From Chrysogorgia sp. JL179-B06 (taxonomy: Eukaryota; Cnidaria; Anthozoa; Scleralcyonacea; Chrysogorgiidae): DNA of 64,000 nt. Numbering within the stretch: the stretch's first letter is position 1; each line of letters starts with the position of its first letter. The DNA is taken from positions 270,001-334,000 of the forward strand of contig JAYKKM010000309.1 in the NCBI GenBank assembly GCA_035772405.1, in the 5' to 3' direction. Position numbers and translations under genes: made by a program. Under the pieces are notes generated by a model. The model was not told the DNA's origin. It did not search any database and saw only the letters and a list, made by a program, of their open reading frames with translations. Shown piece by piece: positions 10,718-21,775 of this stretch.

Positions 10718-10945
10718 TTATCGTTTGTCCTCAGGTTTTCCCACGAGTACAGTATTAAAATATTTCCTTTGAGTTAAAATCCAGTGGTCTTTTGCCTTAC
10801 TTTGATCCAACTTCGAAAGGTTTTCACTACGGCCGGCTGCTGTCAGCTTGTCAAAACTGATAAACAACTCCAAATATGGAAAGGCAAACTCCAAATATGG
10901 AAAGCCATATGGAAAGGGCATTTTTTGCCTTGCGTTTCGCAACAA
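10718..10945 (-). CDS. Short unrecognised ORF (75 aa)
   Basis: The frame includes a duplicated segment (FPYLEFAFPYLELF), made by a direct repeat of CTCCAAATATGGAAAG at DNA level, then a polar C-terminal half ending VGKPEDKR. No domain was recognised. It lies inside the foldback region and may be a fragment of a transposon-borne gene. Confidence 0.25.
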   Translation of the reverse strand: MLRNARQKMPFPYGFPYLEFAFPYLELFISFDKLTAAGRSENLSKLDQSKAKDHWILTQRKYFNTVLVGKPEDKR

Positions 10946-11127
10946 TTACTGGCTAAATTATAATGAAACTAACCGAAATTTACTTATTTTTTATCAATTT
11001 GTTTTGGTATATGCTAAAACAATTATTCACCTCAGTGTCAGTGAATAGTGGTTGGATATTTACCTCGACGCTTCGCGTCTCGGTAAATATCCACCACTAT
11101 TCACTTCCACTTCGGTGAATAATTGTT

Positions 11128-11719
11128 AAATATCATGCTCAGCCTCATCCAATAATTGTATGTTACGCTGTACCGTTACTACCATACAATAACATTATAA
11201 AGGTATGAGGTATCTAAAATATATACTTGCAATTAAGAGATCATTCATACATCTCATAGAAATTTAGGGGAGGGGTACACATGCATGCCAGTCCTTCATG
11301 GGGCCCGGGTTTTGCTCTCGCCGGCATTAATGAATCATCAATGGTGTGAGACAAGTACTGTAATTTCTTTCGTAGTGATTTATGGTAGAAACAGCAGTAA
11401 ACTTCCCCAATATTCTGTTCAGCGCAGGTACTGCACCCAAAAATTTAAAAAGTTTACGCTATTTAGTTTGATGTCCTATGGAAGAATTAAATTCAAACAA
11501 CACAAAGTTCTCAGAGATATTGGCCACTGCAAATTTATTCAGTTTTGCAAATAAATGGGCTAATACCTAATTCAAGTAAAAGAACTACAGTACTTATTAC
11601 AGTAGTAAATTAGCAACTACGCTATAAAAGTTCCAAACAGTATAAGCGGGCGAGGGGTGTTGCGTATAACGTATTTCTATTTATTCTAATAGCGCGTTTT
11701 TGTAGAATGACTACACGAT
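11128..11719. other. No gene recognised
   Basis: The plus-strand ORF at 11285-11554 has no recognisable domain and no supporting splice or start context. The right part is probably the 3' tail of the minus-strand LINE. Confidence 0.35.
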
Positions 11720-14092
11720 TTAAATTAGTAGGATACGAATTGATCCCCAAATGACTATACAATATAGAAGGTATGGATAAATAAGGGAAAAGTAAAGGAT
11801 TTGTAAGGCAGATTTATTCAGGCAAAAACTACATTTATAAATTATGCCTAACTGTCTAGATACTTTGGTTGCAAGATGAGCAATATGTGATTTCCACGAT
11901 AAATACTCATCCAAAATAACGCCTAAAAATACGACTTCCCTCACGCAATCAATATTTATATCTCATAACTTTAAGGAAAAACCATCTTATATTTGACTAT
12001 TTTGTATTGACTTAAATATAATGAAGTTGGTTTTCTTAACTTAATTGATAGCCTATTAGCCTGAAACCAGCTAGTTAATTTGACCAACTCAAGATTAACT
12101 TCATGCATCAATACCTCTGGGTTCTTATGGGAAAACAATACATATCGTTAGCAAATAAAATAAATTCTAAAGTATTTGAGACATGACAAAGAACATTAAT
12201 ATATAATAAAAATAATGTTGGTCCAAAAATGGACCCTTGTGGAACACCACACTTAATGACTTTAGACAAATAATTATGGCCATTGAATTGAACAAACTGT
12301 TGACGGTTCGAGAGATAACTCTTGAACCACTGTAAGACAATTCCACGGACTCCATAATACTCAAACCCGCTCAAATAACTTAGAAAATATAGGAAGGATA
12401 GAAACTGGTCTATATAGTTTGTGAAGAGTCCTTTATCGCCAGACTTATAATTAGGAATTATACGGGTTATGTTCAACTGTTCAGATACTATGACAGAGCT
12501 GAAGGACAAATTAATTAGATGAGTAAGTGGTATTGAAATTATACCAATTGTTTCTTTTACAATACCCATCGCTATACAGTGTGTATAAAAAAACCGCTAC
12601 CCTTAGAAAATGAATTAGCATTCTTAAAGAGACCTATTGTAATTTTAAAAAAAATGATACACCTGGGAAATTAAGATGTCCAAGCGCTGCATTAATCAAG
12701 AAGAGAGAAAGCAGTTTTCAATACGAATGCAATCCAAGTTATTTTTTACGCATTCGTTGCTCAGAGGTGTCTAAGCCTTCAAACTATTACAATGGGTTCT
12801 TTGAAAAAAATGCTAATTCACAGTTGCTTCCGGTAGCGGTTTTTTTATACACACTGTATTATCATAAGAAATCTCGATTATTTCCTGTTGAATCAACAAA
12901 TATTGAATTAGCAAAATTCCCATTTAAGAAACATTTATGATATATTCGAGATAGGTATTTTGTTAGCAAGACTTATGCCAATATTAGTGAAATATTCACA
13001 AAATGTATTGGCAATCTCTAGAGGGTTATTATATATCGCTTCATCATTTTGAAATATATTGAAGGTAAGGTATTTGGCCTATTTTGACGATAAATAACTT
13101 ACTGAATTTAAGTACTGAATTTAAGGTACTGAATTTAAGGTCATCTAATTTCTTTTCATAATAAATACGTTTGGCAATTCTTAATTAATTATTCAATTTG
13201 TTTTTATAACACTTGTACTGACGTTCACGCTCAACAGTTGGACGGTCAATTTATTTTTTATATAATATGTTTTTCCTTTTGATAGATTTCAACAAGCCAT
13301 AGGTAATCCAAGACTTCTTAAGACTATATTTTCTAGCTTTGAATCGTTTTAATGGTGAACATCTATTATAAATAGCAGATAACTCATTTAAGAAATCTTG
13401 ATACGCATTTTCCTGATCATAATAATATGGGAGCTCTGACCAGTTAACAATACTTAGTTCTTCTTTAAATTTCATAATATTACTACCACTTTTATCACGA
13501 TACATTAGCCATTCACTTTTGCTGATATTATCGCGCTCAGCCAGCACAGAGAAGATTTGTAGATGATCGGAAACATCATTCAACAATAGGCCACAGGTGA
13601 ATAAATTATCGATATTATTAGTGAAAATATTATCTATCAAAGTTGCAGTATGAGATGTTATTCTAGTTGGTTTTGTAATCAATGGAAAAACGCTCTCGAA
13701 TACATCACATCAAGGAATTCACCTGTTGTCCCATGGGATTGATGGTTCCGTAAATTGAAATTAAAGTCACCCATCAAATAACATAGCTTGTTTTCCGAAG
13801 AGATATTTGCAGTAAGTTCATCAACGTTATTTACAAACTCTTGTTGATTTTGATTTTGTTTTGGACTACAAATCTCAACGAACAGGGACTCGGCACTTTC
13901 CCTATCAGAAAATAGCAGATCATCACGAATTTTAAAATCATATTCTCTGGCAAAGTAAAGACCAACACCACCCCCTATTTTATCTGAATGATAATTATGA
14001 ACTAAATCGTAGCCTACATTAGTAACACAATTCGTAGTCACTATTACTAAAACCGTTATGATTACAGTGAACAACATAGTCACCAATATCAT
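11720..14092 (-). pseudogene. LINE with endonuclease and RT, split by a MITE
   Basis: In transcription order, the AP-type endonuclease (about 14092-13250) shows GGGVGLYF, CYLMGDFNFNL and the SDH-type end VSDHLQIF. A linker and RT N-terminus follow. The RT palm and thumb (12569-11720) show GVPQGSIFGPTLFLLYIN, FANDMYCF in place of the FADD box, and VVFLGVILDEYLSWKSHI. The Asp pair is broken (FAND) and there are several frameshifts, so it is dead. A 280-bp MITE (12577-12856) lies inside. A short tandem (TACTGAATTTAAGG) occurs near 13100-13140. The element family is certain; the clade is not. Confidence 0.85.
12577..12856. mobile_element. TA-target MITE (Tc1/mariner type) nested in the LINE
   Basis: Terminal inverted repeats of 25 bp start CAGTGTGTATAAAAAAACCG on both sides, and TA is duplicated at 12575-12576 and 12857-12858. 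The 280-bp body has no ORF. Insertion into the LINE dates it as younger than the LINE. Confidence 0.88.
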
Positions 14093-14488
14093 ATCAGCAA
14101 CAACATACTCACCATCATCACCACAACCAACAACAGCAACACAACCAACAACAGCAACAAAACCACTTTAGATAAAACAATAAACCTTTAACTATAATTG
14201 CTGCAATTTTCGATTGATTGTACTTTCATTTGTGTAACTCTTATTTCAGTAACTTCCACTGCTCGTCCTTCTTTATTATGAAATCCTTCTTCTGATCTTT
14301 ATGAAGTTAATATACGAAATATCATCATAATATGCGTCACCACAATCATGACAAGCACCACCATCACAATTCTCACCGCTACAATGTCATCACCATATTA
14401 CAAGCATGAGAATCACAATTATCATGGCGATCAGTATTCATAATCACCATATACATTATATTCGTTTTGATAACTGTCATAATCGTTG
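14093..14488. repeat. ATC/CAA-rich low-complexity DNA
   Basis: CACCATCATCACCACAACC runs and AACAACAGCAACA-type repeats occupy the left part and diverged CATAATCACC motifs the right. A weak, decayed open stretch at 14224-14300 (minus) resembles the tail exon at 7972 but keeps no consistent phase. Confidence 0.55.
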
Positions 14489-14492
14489 CTAC

Positions 14493-14634
14493 TGTTAGGA
14501 TAGTCCATTAGGTTGAGATTACATGAAGTACAGGACAGCAGTAGAAAGGGCGGAAAGGACACAGTGACAAGAGAGTTTACTTTACGATGTATTATTGAAC
14601 TTCTTATATATTAAAGACATAAAAGAATATAACA
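14493..14634 (+). repeat. Left LTR (142 bp)
   Basis: It begins TGTTAGGATAGTCC and ends AATATAACA (TG..CA). It carries the element promoter and polyadenylation functions in this family. TTGGTGGCAGCGGTGGGATA follows, the usual position of the tRNA primer-binding site. Confidence 0.95.
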
Positions 14635-14654
14635 TTGGTGGCAGCGGTGGGATA
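14635..14654 (+). other. Primer-binding region
   Basis: TTGGTGGCAGCGGTGGGATA lies directly after the left LTR, where reverse transcription is primed in Gypsy elements. I did not assign the tRNA. Confidence 0.65.
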
Positions 14655-14748
14655 CCTGGTCGTGTATTCGATACTTTTCTTTTCTGAGCTGGTTTTGAAG
14701 TAGAATTGGTGACTGCCAGATCGGTGTGCAACGAAAGCGAGGAAATGT

Positions 14749-15447
14749 TTGTGTCCGATATTTATTGATAATGGCGTCTATTACGTGCTCCGTATATATT
14801 ATATATTCCACACAGATGGAACTACAGTTGATAGTCATTTAAATCAAGTCGAATCGTTCTTTGTAGCCAAAGGAATCGAAGATGCCGATAAGAAAGTAGC
14901 TTGTCTGCATTTTTCGCTGAAAGGGGAAGCTAAAGTATTTTTCAGCGTTCTAGCGACCAGTCAAAGAGATAGTTTCGCTCACGCGAAAGCAGCATTGATC
15001 GAGAGATTTCAATCGAGAAAAACCGCAGCGGATTGGCAGAAAGAACTTGCTGATCGTCGCCAGAAGCCAGGGGAGACAGCGATTGAGCTAAAGTATGCCA
15101 TACTTCGTCTGGTAAGCAAAGCTTTTCCGGACATTACAGATAAAGCCACTAACGACTCCATTGCTATGGCTCACTTTCGCAACGCGTTAAAGAGTGATAT
15201 TGCACATAAACTGTCGTGGGTAATGGCTGATACAGCGACACTTGATGAGTTCGTGAAGCGTGCAACGAAATTTGAGCAAACGGATTCAACTGTTTATATG
15301 CTGTTTCTACAAGTCCATCCTGTAATACTATTAATAGTCCTGAGTCAGAGATCATGCAAAAATTGGCGGAACTGTCTACTAACCAGCAACAACTTGCAGC
15401 ATCAGTCGCAGCCATCCACAGCCAGAGTCCGACAAATTAATCAGTGA
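14749..15447 (+). pseudogene. Gypsy gag (capsid region)
   Basis: This encodes the particle-forming Gag. The retrotransposon-gag core is visible: VDSHLNQVESFFVAKGI, ACLHFSLKGEAKVFF, ALIERFQSR, FRNALKSDIAHKLSWV. The natural start is probably the ATG at 14771 (ATGGCGTCTATTACG), which is out of frame with the core, so at least one frameshift lies between 14790 and 14815. A second frameshift near 15290 separates capsid from the zinc knuckle. Confidence 0.85.
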
Positions 15448-15994
15448 AGTGTTATAATTGTGGCAAGGTAGGTAATTTTGCTCGTGATTGTCGCTCAAAG
15501 GGTATTGGCCGTGGTGACCTGGGAACAAGGAAACCATTTTCTGGCCAATATTCCAGGGCACAGAGCTGCTCAATGCCAGATCCCGTCTCCACCACCGCTG
15601 GAAACTAGCGATGGCTGGGGAGGAAATCCAGCCCTCTTCAGCCACTAATGGGACTGGAAACTACAACCGTTTGGTTTCAGCCACAAACATTGGGGGTCTA
15701 TATTATACTAACATAGAGATTGAAGGTGAAATCGGTGGTCACCGTTGCACTTGGTTAGTAGATACAGGAGCCCAGATTAGTGTGATACAAGAGTCATTGG
15801 CAGCAACTGCTAGAGGGTCCAGAGTAGGCTGTCAATTTGTACCCCATACAGTGGATGGTTCTGGAATGGGAACAGTTTATGATTTAGTTACAGAGAAAGA
15901 GTGCTTGGCTGTTGTCTGGAGTTTAGATCAGTTCAACATGTACCTGGAAGGAAGACATTTTAAAGTCCAGGCGGATCACAAACCACTAACGTAG
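15440..15994 (+). pseudogene. Gypsy zinc knuckle, protease and RNase H-side remnant
   Basis: A single CCHC-type knuckle, CYNCGKVGNFARDC (about 15448-15490), has Asn at the expected His position. The aspartic protease follows with TWLVDTGAQISVIQ (DTGA active site). The frame then joins VDGSGMGTVYD straight to TEKECLAVVWSLDQF and ADHKPLT, so the RT palm is deleted around 15880. Two key sites are therefore compromised: the metal-binding His and the whole polymerase. Confidence 0.85.
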
Positions 15995-16059
15995 GTTAGT
16001 AATTTGGGTAATTACGGCAACTGAAAGAGCCAAGAGATATTTACGACTTCACATTTAAC

Positions 16060-17450
16060 ATCGTCCTGGTAAACTAATGACTGTCGCCGATGCATTAAGT
16101 CGGGCTCCCGTTAATGCAGTAACCATAGAAGGTGCATGGACCGACAGAGAGCTCCGCGCATTACAGAAAGAGGACGATGACATTGGTGTGATCTATTACT
16201 GAGCTTTAAATCGCGAGAAGCCAAATAATATCAAGCGCCAGGTCAACAGTTTCATCAAGGCACACGGCAAGAACATCAAATTGATTGACGGCTAGCTGGT
16301 CCTACAGACAAAACGTCATGGACGCAACATTGTACAAACGATCATCCCACAGTCGGAGGCAACTCGAGTGCTACAACTCCTTCATGACAACTGGGGACAC
16401 TTTGGAGAAGCCAAAACACATTACAACGTTGGCACTCGATTTTTCTGGTTCAACTGGAAACGAGATGTGAAGGATTGGTGCCGTTCTTGTGAGGTGTGTC
16501 TTCAATGGAAGGGTGTGCAGATGCTAGATCGACCACCAATTGGAGAATTGCCTATCCCCGAGAAGCCGTTTCAATGCTGGCATATGGATTTTGTTGGTCC
16601 GTTGCCCAAGACTCCACGTGGAAATCGATTCATGTTTCCTCTTACCGATCCGCTAAGTAATTAATGGGTTGAAACTTTTCCACTTCCTGATCAGACAGCC
16701 AAGACAACAGCTGAAGTACTGTTGAGAGAAATTGTTTGTCGATATGGTGTTCCTGAAGTTCTTCATTCGGACCAAGGCAGACACTTTGAATCCGAACTGT
16801 TACAAGAAGTTCATAACCGCTTGGATATTAGGAGAACTCGCAGTGCTCTTTATAATCCTCAGTGCAATGGACAAGTGGAACGCATGAATCGAAAAATTGC
16901 TGAACGTCTAGCCATGGAAATCGAGGCACAAGACCAAACGGATTCGGCTGAAAAACTCCCTATTGCACTGGCCGCAATTCGGACCACCAGTAGTACCACA
17001 ACGGGTGAGACTCCATTTCCCGTTATATTTGGTTTTAGCTGCAGAAACAAGGCTGATATGATCAGTTCAGAAAAATTGAATCCGCCAAAAAGACAAGCAG
17101 CGAAATAATTTTCAGCTAAACTGTCTTCCCTAAATCAGCTACATACTAAAGTGAGAGACCAGATCATCAAGAAACGCCAAAAGGAATCCCACAAACGAAA
17201 ACCAAACGTTCGCTTCAGCCAGTTCAAGCTCCGCGAAAAAGTGTGGATTTTCCACCCGAAGAAGCGAAAAGGGACTGCCAAGAAATTAGTTGGAGAACGT
17301 TTTTGTGGCCCATTGGAAGTGTGTAAAATCATAGGGGATACTTCTTACCAAGTAAAGCCTCTTTCTGAATCATCGACGGCTGAAGAAAGACTACGAGAGA
17401 CCTCAACACCTGCAGACAACTTCCAACGAACAGAGTTCGGATTCTGAAGA
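16060..17450 (+). pseudogene. Gypsy integrase
   Basis: It includes the RT-IN linker (VADALSRAPV), the zinc-binding N-terminal domain (HDNWGHFGEAKTH, WCRSCEVC), the DDE core with DFVGPLP, HSDQGRHFE and NGQVERMNRKI, and a C-terminal basic domain (17150-17350). In-frame stops occur near 16198, 16292, 16663 and 17106. The catalytic residues are intact but the frame is broken. Confidence 0.88.
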
Positions 17451-17716
17451 TGCTAACGACACTGCCGTAGACGCTGAGTCGATTCAGTCAGAAGACGTTA
17501 GACTGGATATAGACGGTGAGGAGATTCCTGGACTTCAGATACCTCAAGAACCTGCTCCAGTTCGACCAGAAAGAGCGAGACATGCATCAGATCGCTATGG
17601 ATTTGGCTGAGTTAGCCTATGTAAGAATTGGACGTGAGATTGGATAAGTAGATATTGGATTTTGAATTGTATAACAAATTAAGAATTTTGTTTTGTTATC
17701 ATGTTGTATAGTCTGA

Positions 17717-17726
17717 GTGGGAGGAG
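17717..17726 (+). other. Polypurine tract
   Basis: GTGGGAGGAG directly precedes the right LTR, where plus-strand synthesis is primed. Confidence 0.7.
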
Positions 17727-17868
17727 TGTTAGGATAGTCCATTAGGTTGAGATTACATGAAGTACAGGAAAGCAGTAGAAAGGGCGGGAAGGACACAGTG
17801 ACAAGAGAGTTTACTTTATGATGTATTGTTGGACTGCTTATATATTAAAGACATAAACGAATATAACA
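17727..17868 (+). repeat. Right LTR (142 bp)
   Basis: It has the same termini as the left LTR and differs from it at about seven positions. It is followed by the CTAC target duplication. Confidence 0.95.
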
Positions 17869-17872
17869 CTAC

Positions 17873-19664
17873 CATCATTATGACCACAATCACAATATTT
17901 TGATAATAGAGAGGCATTATGAAGAAATCGAAGCAGTTTTTGCATCCAAATATTCGTTGCTAAGGCGAAAAATGCAGACCAGCTTTGCAATTTGTCGAAT
18001 TTTGAAAATTTCTATCTTTGCTATCGAAAACATTCTCTCAATTACCTATTCTTACATGGTAAACAATTGAATTTATGTATAAATAAAAAAGTGGTCCACA
18101 TCAGGATTTTTGTGTGGAAGAGCACCTTAATTCTAATTATCTAACATGGAGCATTTGCAAGTGCAAGTCATCTAATACATGCTTCTCGGTAGCTTCCTTT
18201 GCATTATTAAAAAATGTTGTCGTTCTCTTATATTGGTTAAGTTGTAGACTCTCCCGCAGGATCTTAGGTTCACGTCTATCTTCACATTGTCCCCTGTTAT
18301 ACACCATTGTTTATTTAGTTCTCTATTTCTACAGTTGGTAGTGAACCAGAGATTATATTGATGTACGTATCGAATGCACAGCATCGTTTTATTTTGCAGC
18401 AGCAAAAATACGTTCAATACAGAGAATGCGTAACTATGCATCCTTTGCTGCGATATATGCCCAGGTGGTTCCTACGCTGCACTCGTCTTCCTTGTTCTGA
18501 TAGATTTTTCTAAATAACACACAACGTCCATCGGGTTTTATTTTTGACAACACTTAGAAAACCGTTTTTCCAATTGTTCATCAAGGTTTCTTGGTATCAG
18601 CAGTTTCTTGTAACACATATATTCCTGTACATGCGTTTTTTTCAGTTGGCAAGGAGAAACAGGTCCACGACGAGAGTTCAAACTTCGTATTGGAAATGTA
18701 AAACAATTTTTTTGGAAATGGGAAGAAATGAGGATTCGTGGCAAAATAAGACACTAAATCACGAGCATGATGTGAAAAACCAAAACATAGGAAGACGAGT
18801 AGCAGTAAAATACTCTAGTAACATAAACGACTTTGCTATTCGACGTAGTACTATGCTACCAACTTTTCGATATTTGACTTCCATTGATGAAACATAAACG
18901 TCGTTTCAAAATATATTTCACCGTTCTTAAAGGAGAAGTACCAAACTGAATGCGCATGCGCGAATGCTTGAGTATAACCATAAAATATGCCATAACCATA
19001 AAATATGCGACCGGTTTAATATTATGTAGCAATTTCATTCCATCCTCTTCTTCTGCGTTTCATTTCACCCTAAAACCTAATATTCAAATAGTAAAACAGT
19101 ATACAATATTTAAGTTAAGGGTTTTATTTTGTTCGAAACTACAATATTACAAAATCGAAAGCCTGCATGACATTAACAGCAAATCGTCGATATTTCGCGC
19201 AGGTGTACGAAGAATGAACGAACCAGATGAACAATTCGAGCTTCGAGAAAGCGCAAGAAGACAGTTCTAGTGTCTTTCGAAATGTAAAACTTTCGAGGTA
19301 CTGATACTAGCTTTAGTAATAGTTGTTCATGATTCAGTTTAAATCCGCTTTCTGCCGTCCTTTACAACATCACGCTAAAGCTATACAAATCAAATACTCT
19401 AAAATGTTGGTGTACTATACAATACAATATTTATTTAAACTAAAATAGCGAGTGTGTTTAAAATGCTCGACTATATATACATTTGTAAAATCTATCTAAA
19501 ATTACCTACACCAAATATAATCTAATTACAAAGATATAAAATTGATTAAATGACATGCATTAAGAAAGTATTAAATGACATGTAGAATAAAAGTAGATAA
19601 AATAGTCATAAAAATAGATTTTAAGTACAACGCATGCACTTTAACTTTTTTAGATTTAGCGAAT
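17873..19664. other. No gene recognised
   Basis: Several 60-115 aa ORFs on both strands (18114-19270) show no domain I recognise. A tandem duplicate of ATAACCATAAAATATGC lies at 18973-19007. TTAAAGGAGAAGTACC at 18929 resembles a TTAA-element end without a partner. Confidence 0.35.
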
Positions 19665-20650
19665 TTTGCTCGTATGGTGGATAGCACTGTCACTTGTGTC
19701 ACTAATCAAGATTGGAAAGACGAAACCCTGTAGCTATTCCCAAAGTCAAAACAACGTCCTAAATTTCCCGAACAAGTAGATGATAGGGCTGAAATGGTTC
19801 ATACCATGAACAGTTATGAACCTAAGTTGAATTGCGAGGCAGAAGATGTCAGGTCCGTGTTCCCACGGGAAGATGAAGCTGAACGCCAGCGTCAGAACGA
19901 TGATCTAAACCAGCAGTTAGCAAGACTGTGGAAAACAGACTTCGAAGACTCATTTGTGGAGACCAAAGTCTGCCCCATCGATCGAAGATAAAAGAGCGCT
20001 GGATACGATGGAAAAAAACTCTGAAGAGAGTAGATCGGCACTATCAAGTTGCTTTAATCTGGCGAAACAATCCACCATACTTACCCCAACACGATAGTAG
20101 CAGAAAGTAGAGAATTTGACAACGTATTTTCTCGTCAGGGCAATGTAGTCGAAAGTGAAAACCAACCTGCACTGGTCCTCTATACGCGACCGCACAATCA
20201 TAAACTACATATTTGAATCAACAACTGATGCAAGGCCAGACCAGATATATCAATTAGTTGGTGTATTGATTCGGTTCCGACAAGAAATCATTGGATTGGT
20301 TGCCGGCGTATATGCTATGTTCCACCTGGTTCTGGTGGAACCAGAGAGCGGAACGCATTGCGATTTCTATGATGGCCATATGCTGATCTATATGTGGAGA
20401 GATGGCGAATATCGAATGGTTAAACATCTGTTTGGAGCCACGTCGTCACCTAGCGTTGCCAATTTCTGCTTAAGAAAGACGGCTGAGTTCTAAGAGTTCT
20501 ATGCTCTTGTAATAGAGACGGTGAACCGCAAACATGTAATGTGGATGATATGATGAAGTCGACAAGTACAACAAGTAAGGCGATAACCTTGGTGAGCAAA
20601 TCGAGAGAGTAACTGCTGAGATTATCTCAGTTGCTTTTAAACAACTTCTT
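19665..20650 (+). pseudogene. BEL/Pao retrotransposon pol fragment
   Basis: It follows the BEL/Pao Pol linker and RT: QLARLWKTDFEDSF, then a frameshifted linker with HYQVALIWRNNPP, then the RT core GVLIRFRQEIIGLVAGVYAM, MVKHLFGATSSPSVANF and the NVDDMMKS catalytic box (about 20540-20565). It is truncated soon after the VDD box, at the edge of a hairpin element. Multiple frameshifts make it dead. No LTRs were found. Confidence 0.82.
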
Positions 20651-20655
20651 AAAAA

Positions 20656-20910
20656 ACTCATTAATAATGCATGAAGAAAACACAAAGGAAAATCACCACC
20701 GTGTCGTATCTTTATATGTGATAAAGATTCATCCTAATTTACATAAACTTTAGCTTTGATTTTCTCGGCTTAGACAACGTTATTTTTCAAAATTACTACG
20801 CCAACGAACTTACCAAATGCTGGTCGTTTTTTAAGCCGTTTAAAACACTCGCAGCAGTGTTTTATCAGATATAAAACACTGCTGCTCGTGTTTTAAACAT
20901 TACATAATGT
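20656..20910. mobile_element. Hairpin-ended foldback element (copy between BEL and Gypsy)
   Basis: The left end is ACTCATTAATAATGCATGA, the shared end of this family. Near the right end a hairpin occupies 20838-20898 (GTTTAAAACACTCGCAGCAG and its inverse), followed by CATTACATAATGTCA. There is no ORF. It abuts the truncated BEL RT on the left and the truncated Gypsy RT on the right. Confidence 0.6.
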
Positions 20911-21775
20911 CATCTGAGATATTCCTGCATCCTGGCAAACTAGCGAGTATCTCTTCGATGGCATTCTGAAAGATTTCGGCTGCAGCTGAAGACGTTTATA
21001 TCTCCTCAGGCCAATGTGAGTACTAAATGTGGTGATATGACGACGTTCAGGCGACAGTTCGAACTGGTGGTATCCAGACGAGAGATAGTCTAGTTTACTA
21101 AAAACCGTGGCACCATTTAAATCAGAAAATAGATCATCGATAGTGGACATAAGGTGTTTTTTTTCTCTCTTGACTGCCTTATTCGCTTCACGCATATCCA
21201 CGCAGATTCTAACCTCTCCAGATTTTTTTTGGAACCACAACAATGGGGCTCACCCACGGTGTTGGACCATCAACTTTCTCTATTATATCTAGCCTCTCCA
21301 GTCGTCCAAGCTCTTTTTTCACATCCTTTCGTATGTGGAAAAGAATTCTGCGATATGGTTGTCGTTTTGGATTCACTGTAGGGTCGATGTGTAGCTTGAT
21401 CATTCGTCCTTTCACTTTTGCAACTCCCCCAAATAAGCACTCGATGTGGAAATCTAAGGTTCTTATGTTCGTCTACTGCATTCACCAAAACTGTTAGGAG
21501 GTTAGCTGCTTGGCGGTGGCATAGCTCAGTAGATTTCCAGTACTGCCCTGGACAACGTGTATGTGCTGTCGTGGCTGCTGACGGTCCTCTGATTACTGTT
21601 GTAATCATTCCAAGTATAGGCAAAGGTGTCGTAGAACTGTAAGAGTAGATCTTATGGTTAGTCTTATTCAGTTGTTTGACTCGGTGTTGGTTTATCACAC
21701 TGTAGGTTGCTTCGTCTATTAGGTTTACGGATGCACCAGTGTCGATCATCATGGGTAGGTGGTGAGTTGCTTGAC
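20911..21775 (-). pseudogene. Second Gypsy element: protease and RT part
   Basis: Protease is at 21775-21600 (LPMMIDTGASVNLIDEATY). RT follows: RRILFHIRKDVKKELGRLE, PIVVVPKK, ICVDMREANKAV, FSKLDYLSSGYHQFELSP, and it ends at the NISDD box. A frameshift lies near 21230. The RT stops at the edge of the hairpin element at about 20910. It is the 3' part of the element whose gag lies at 22421-22866. Confidence 0.82.

Larger units (their letters stand above)
9960..11127. repeat. Foldback region with a terminal hairpin
   Basis: The left edge has GTTAGCATATACCAAAACAG (9979-9998) and the right has the inverse, GTTTTGGTATATGC (11001-11014). At 11018-11127 there is a hairpin whose arms begin AACAATTATTCACC and contain GTGAATAGTGG; the loop holds CGACGCTTCGCGTC. 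Similar CTTCGCG loops occur in the hairpins at 21779 and 39584. Two ORFs of unknown meaning lie inside. Confidence 0.55.
14493..17868 (+). mobile_element. Ty3/Gypsy LTR retrotransposon, non-autonomous
   Basis: This is a complete LTR-to-LTR insertion flanked by a 4-bp target duplication, CTAC, at 14489-14492 and 17869-17872. The order is LTR, primer-binding region, gag, zinc knuckle, protease, a short RNase H-side remnant, integrase, purine tract, LTR. Nearly the whole RT is missing: the protease frame passes directly into LVTEKECLAVVWSLDQF, which belongs to the RT/RNase H connection. The two LTRs differ at about 7 of 142 positions, so the insertion is moderately old. With stops in integrase and no RT it cannot move itself, but could have been mobilised in trans. 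Confidence 0.95.

Noticed and set aside
14224..14300. Minus-strand stretch resembling a phase-1 tail exon (EGRAVEVTEIRVTQMK)
   Set aside because: The phase-1 frame has a stop and the open frame ends in phase 0 at the only donor; at best a decayed exon.
18114..19270. Cluster of 60-117 aa ORFs on both strands
   Set aside because: No domain, no consistent strand or splice signals; compatible with chance in AT-rich DNA.
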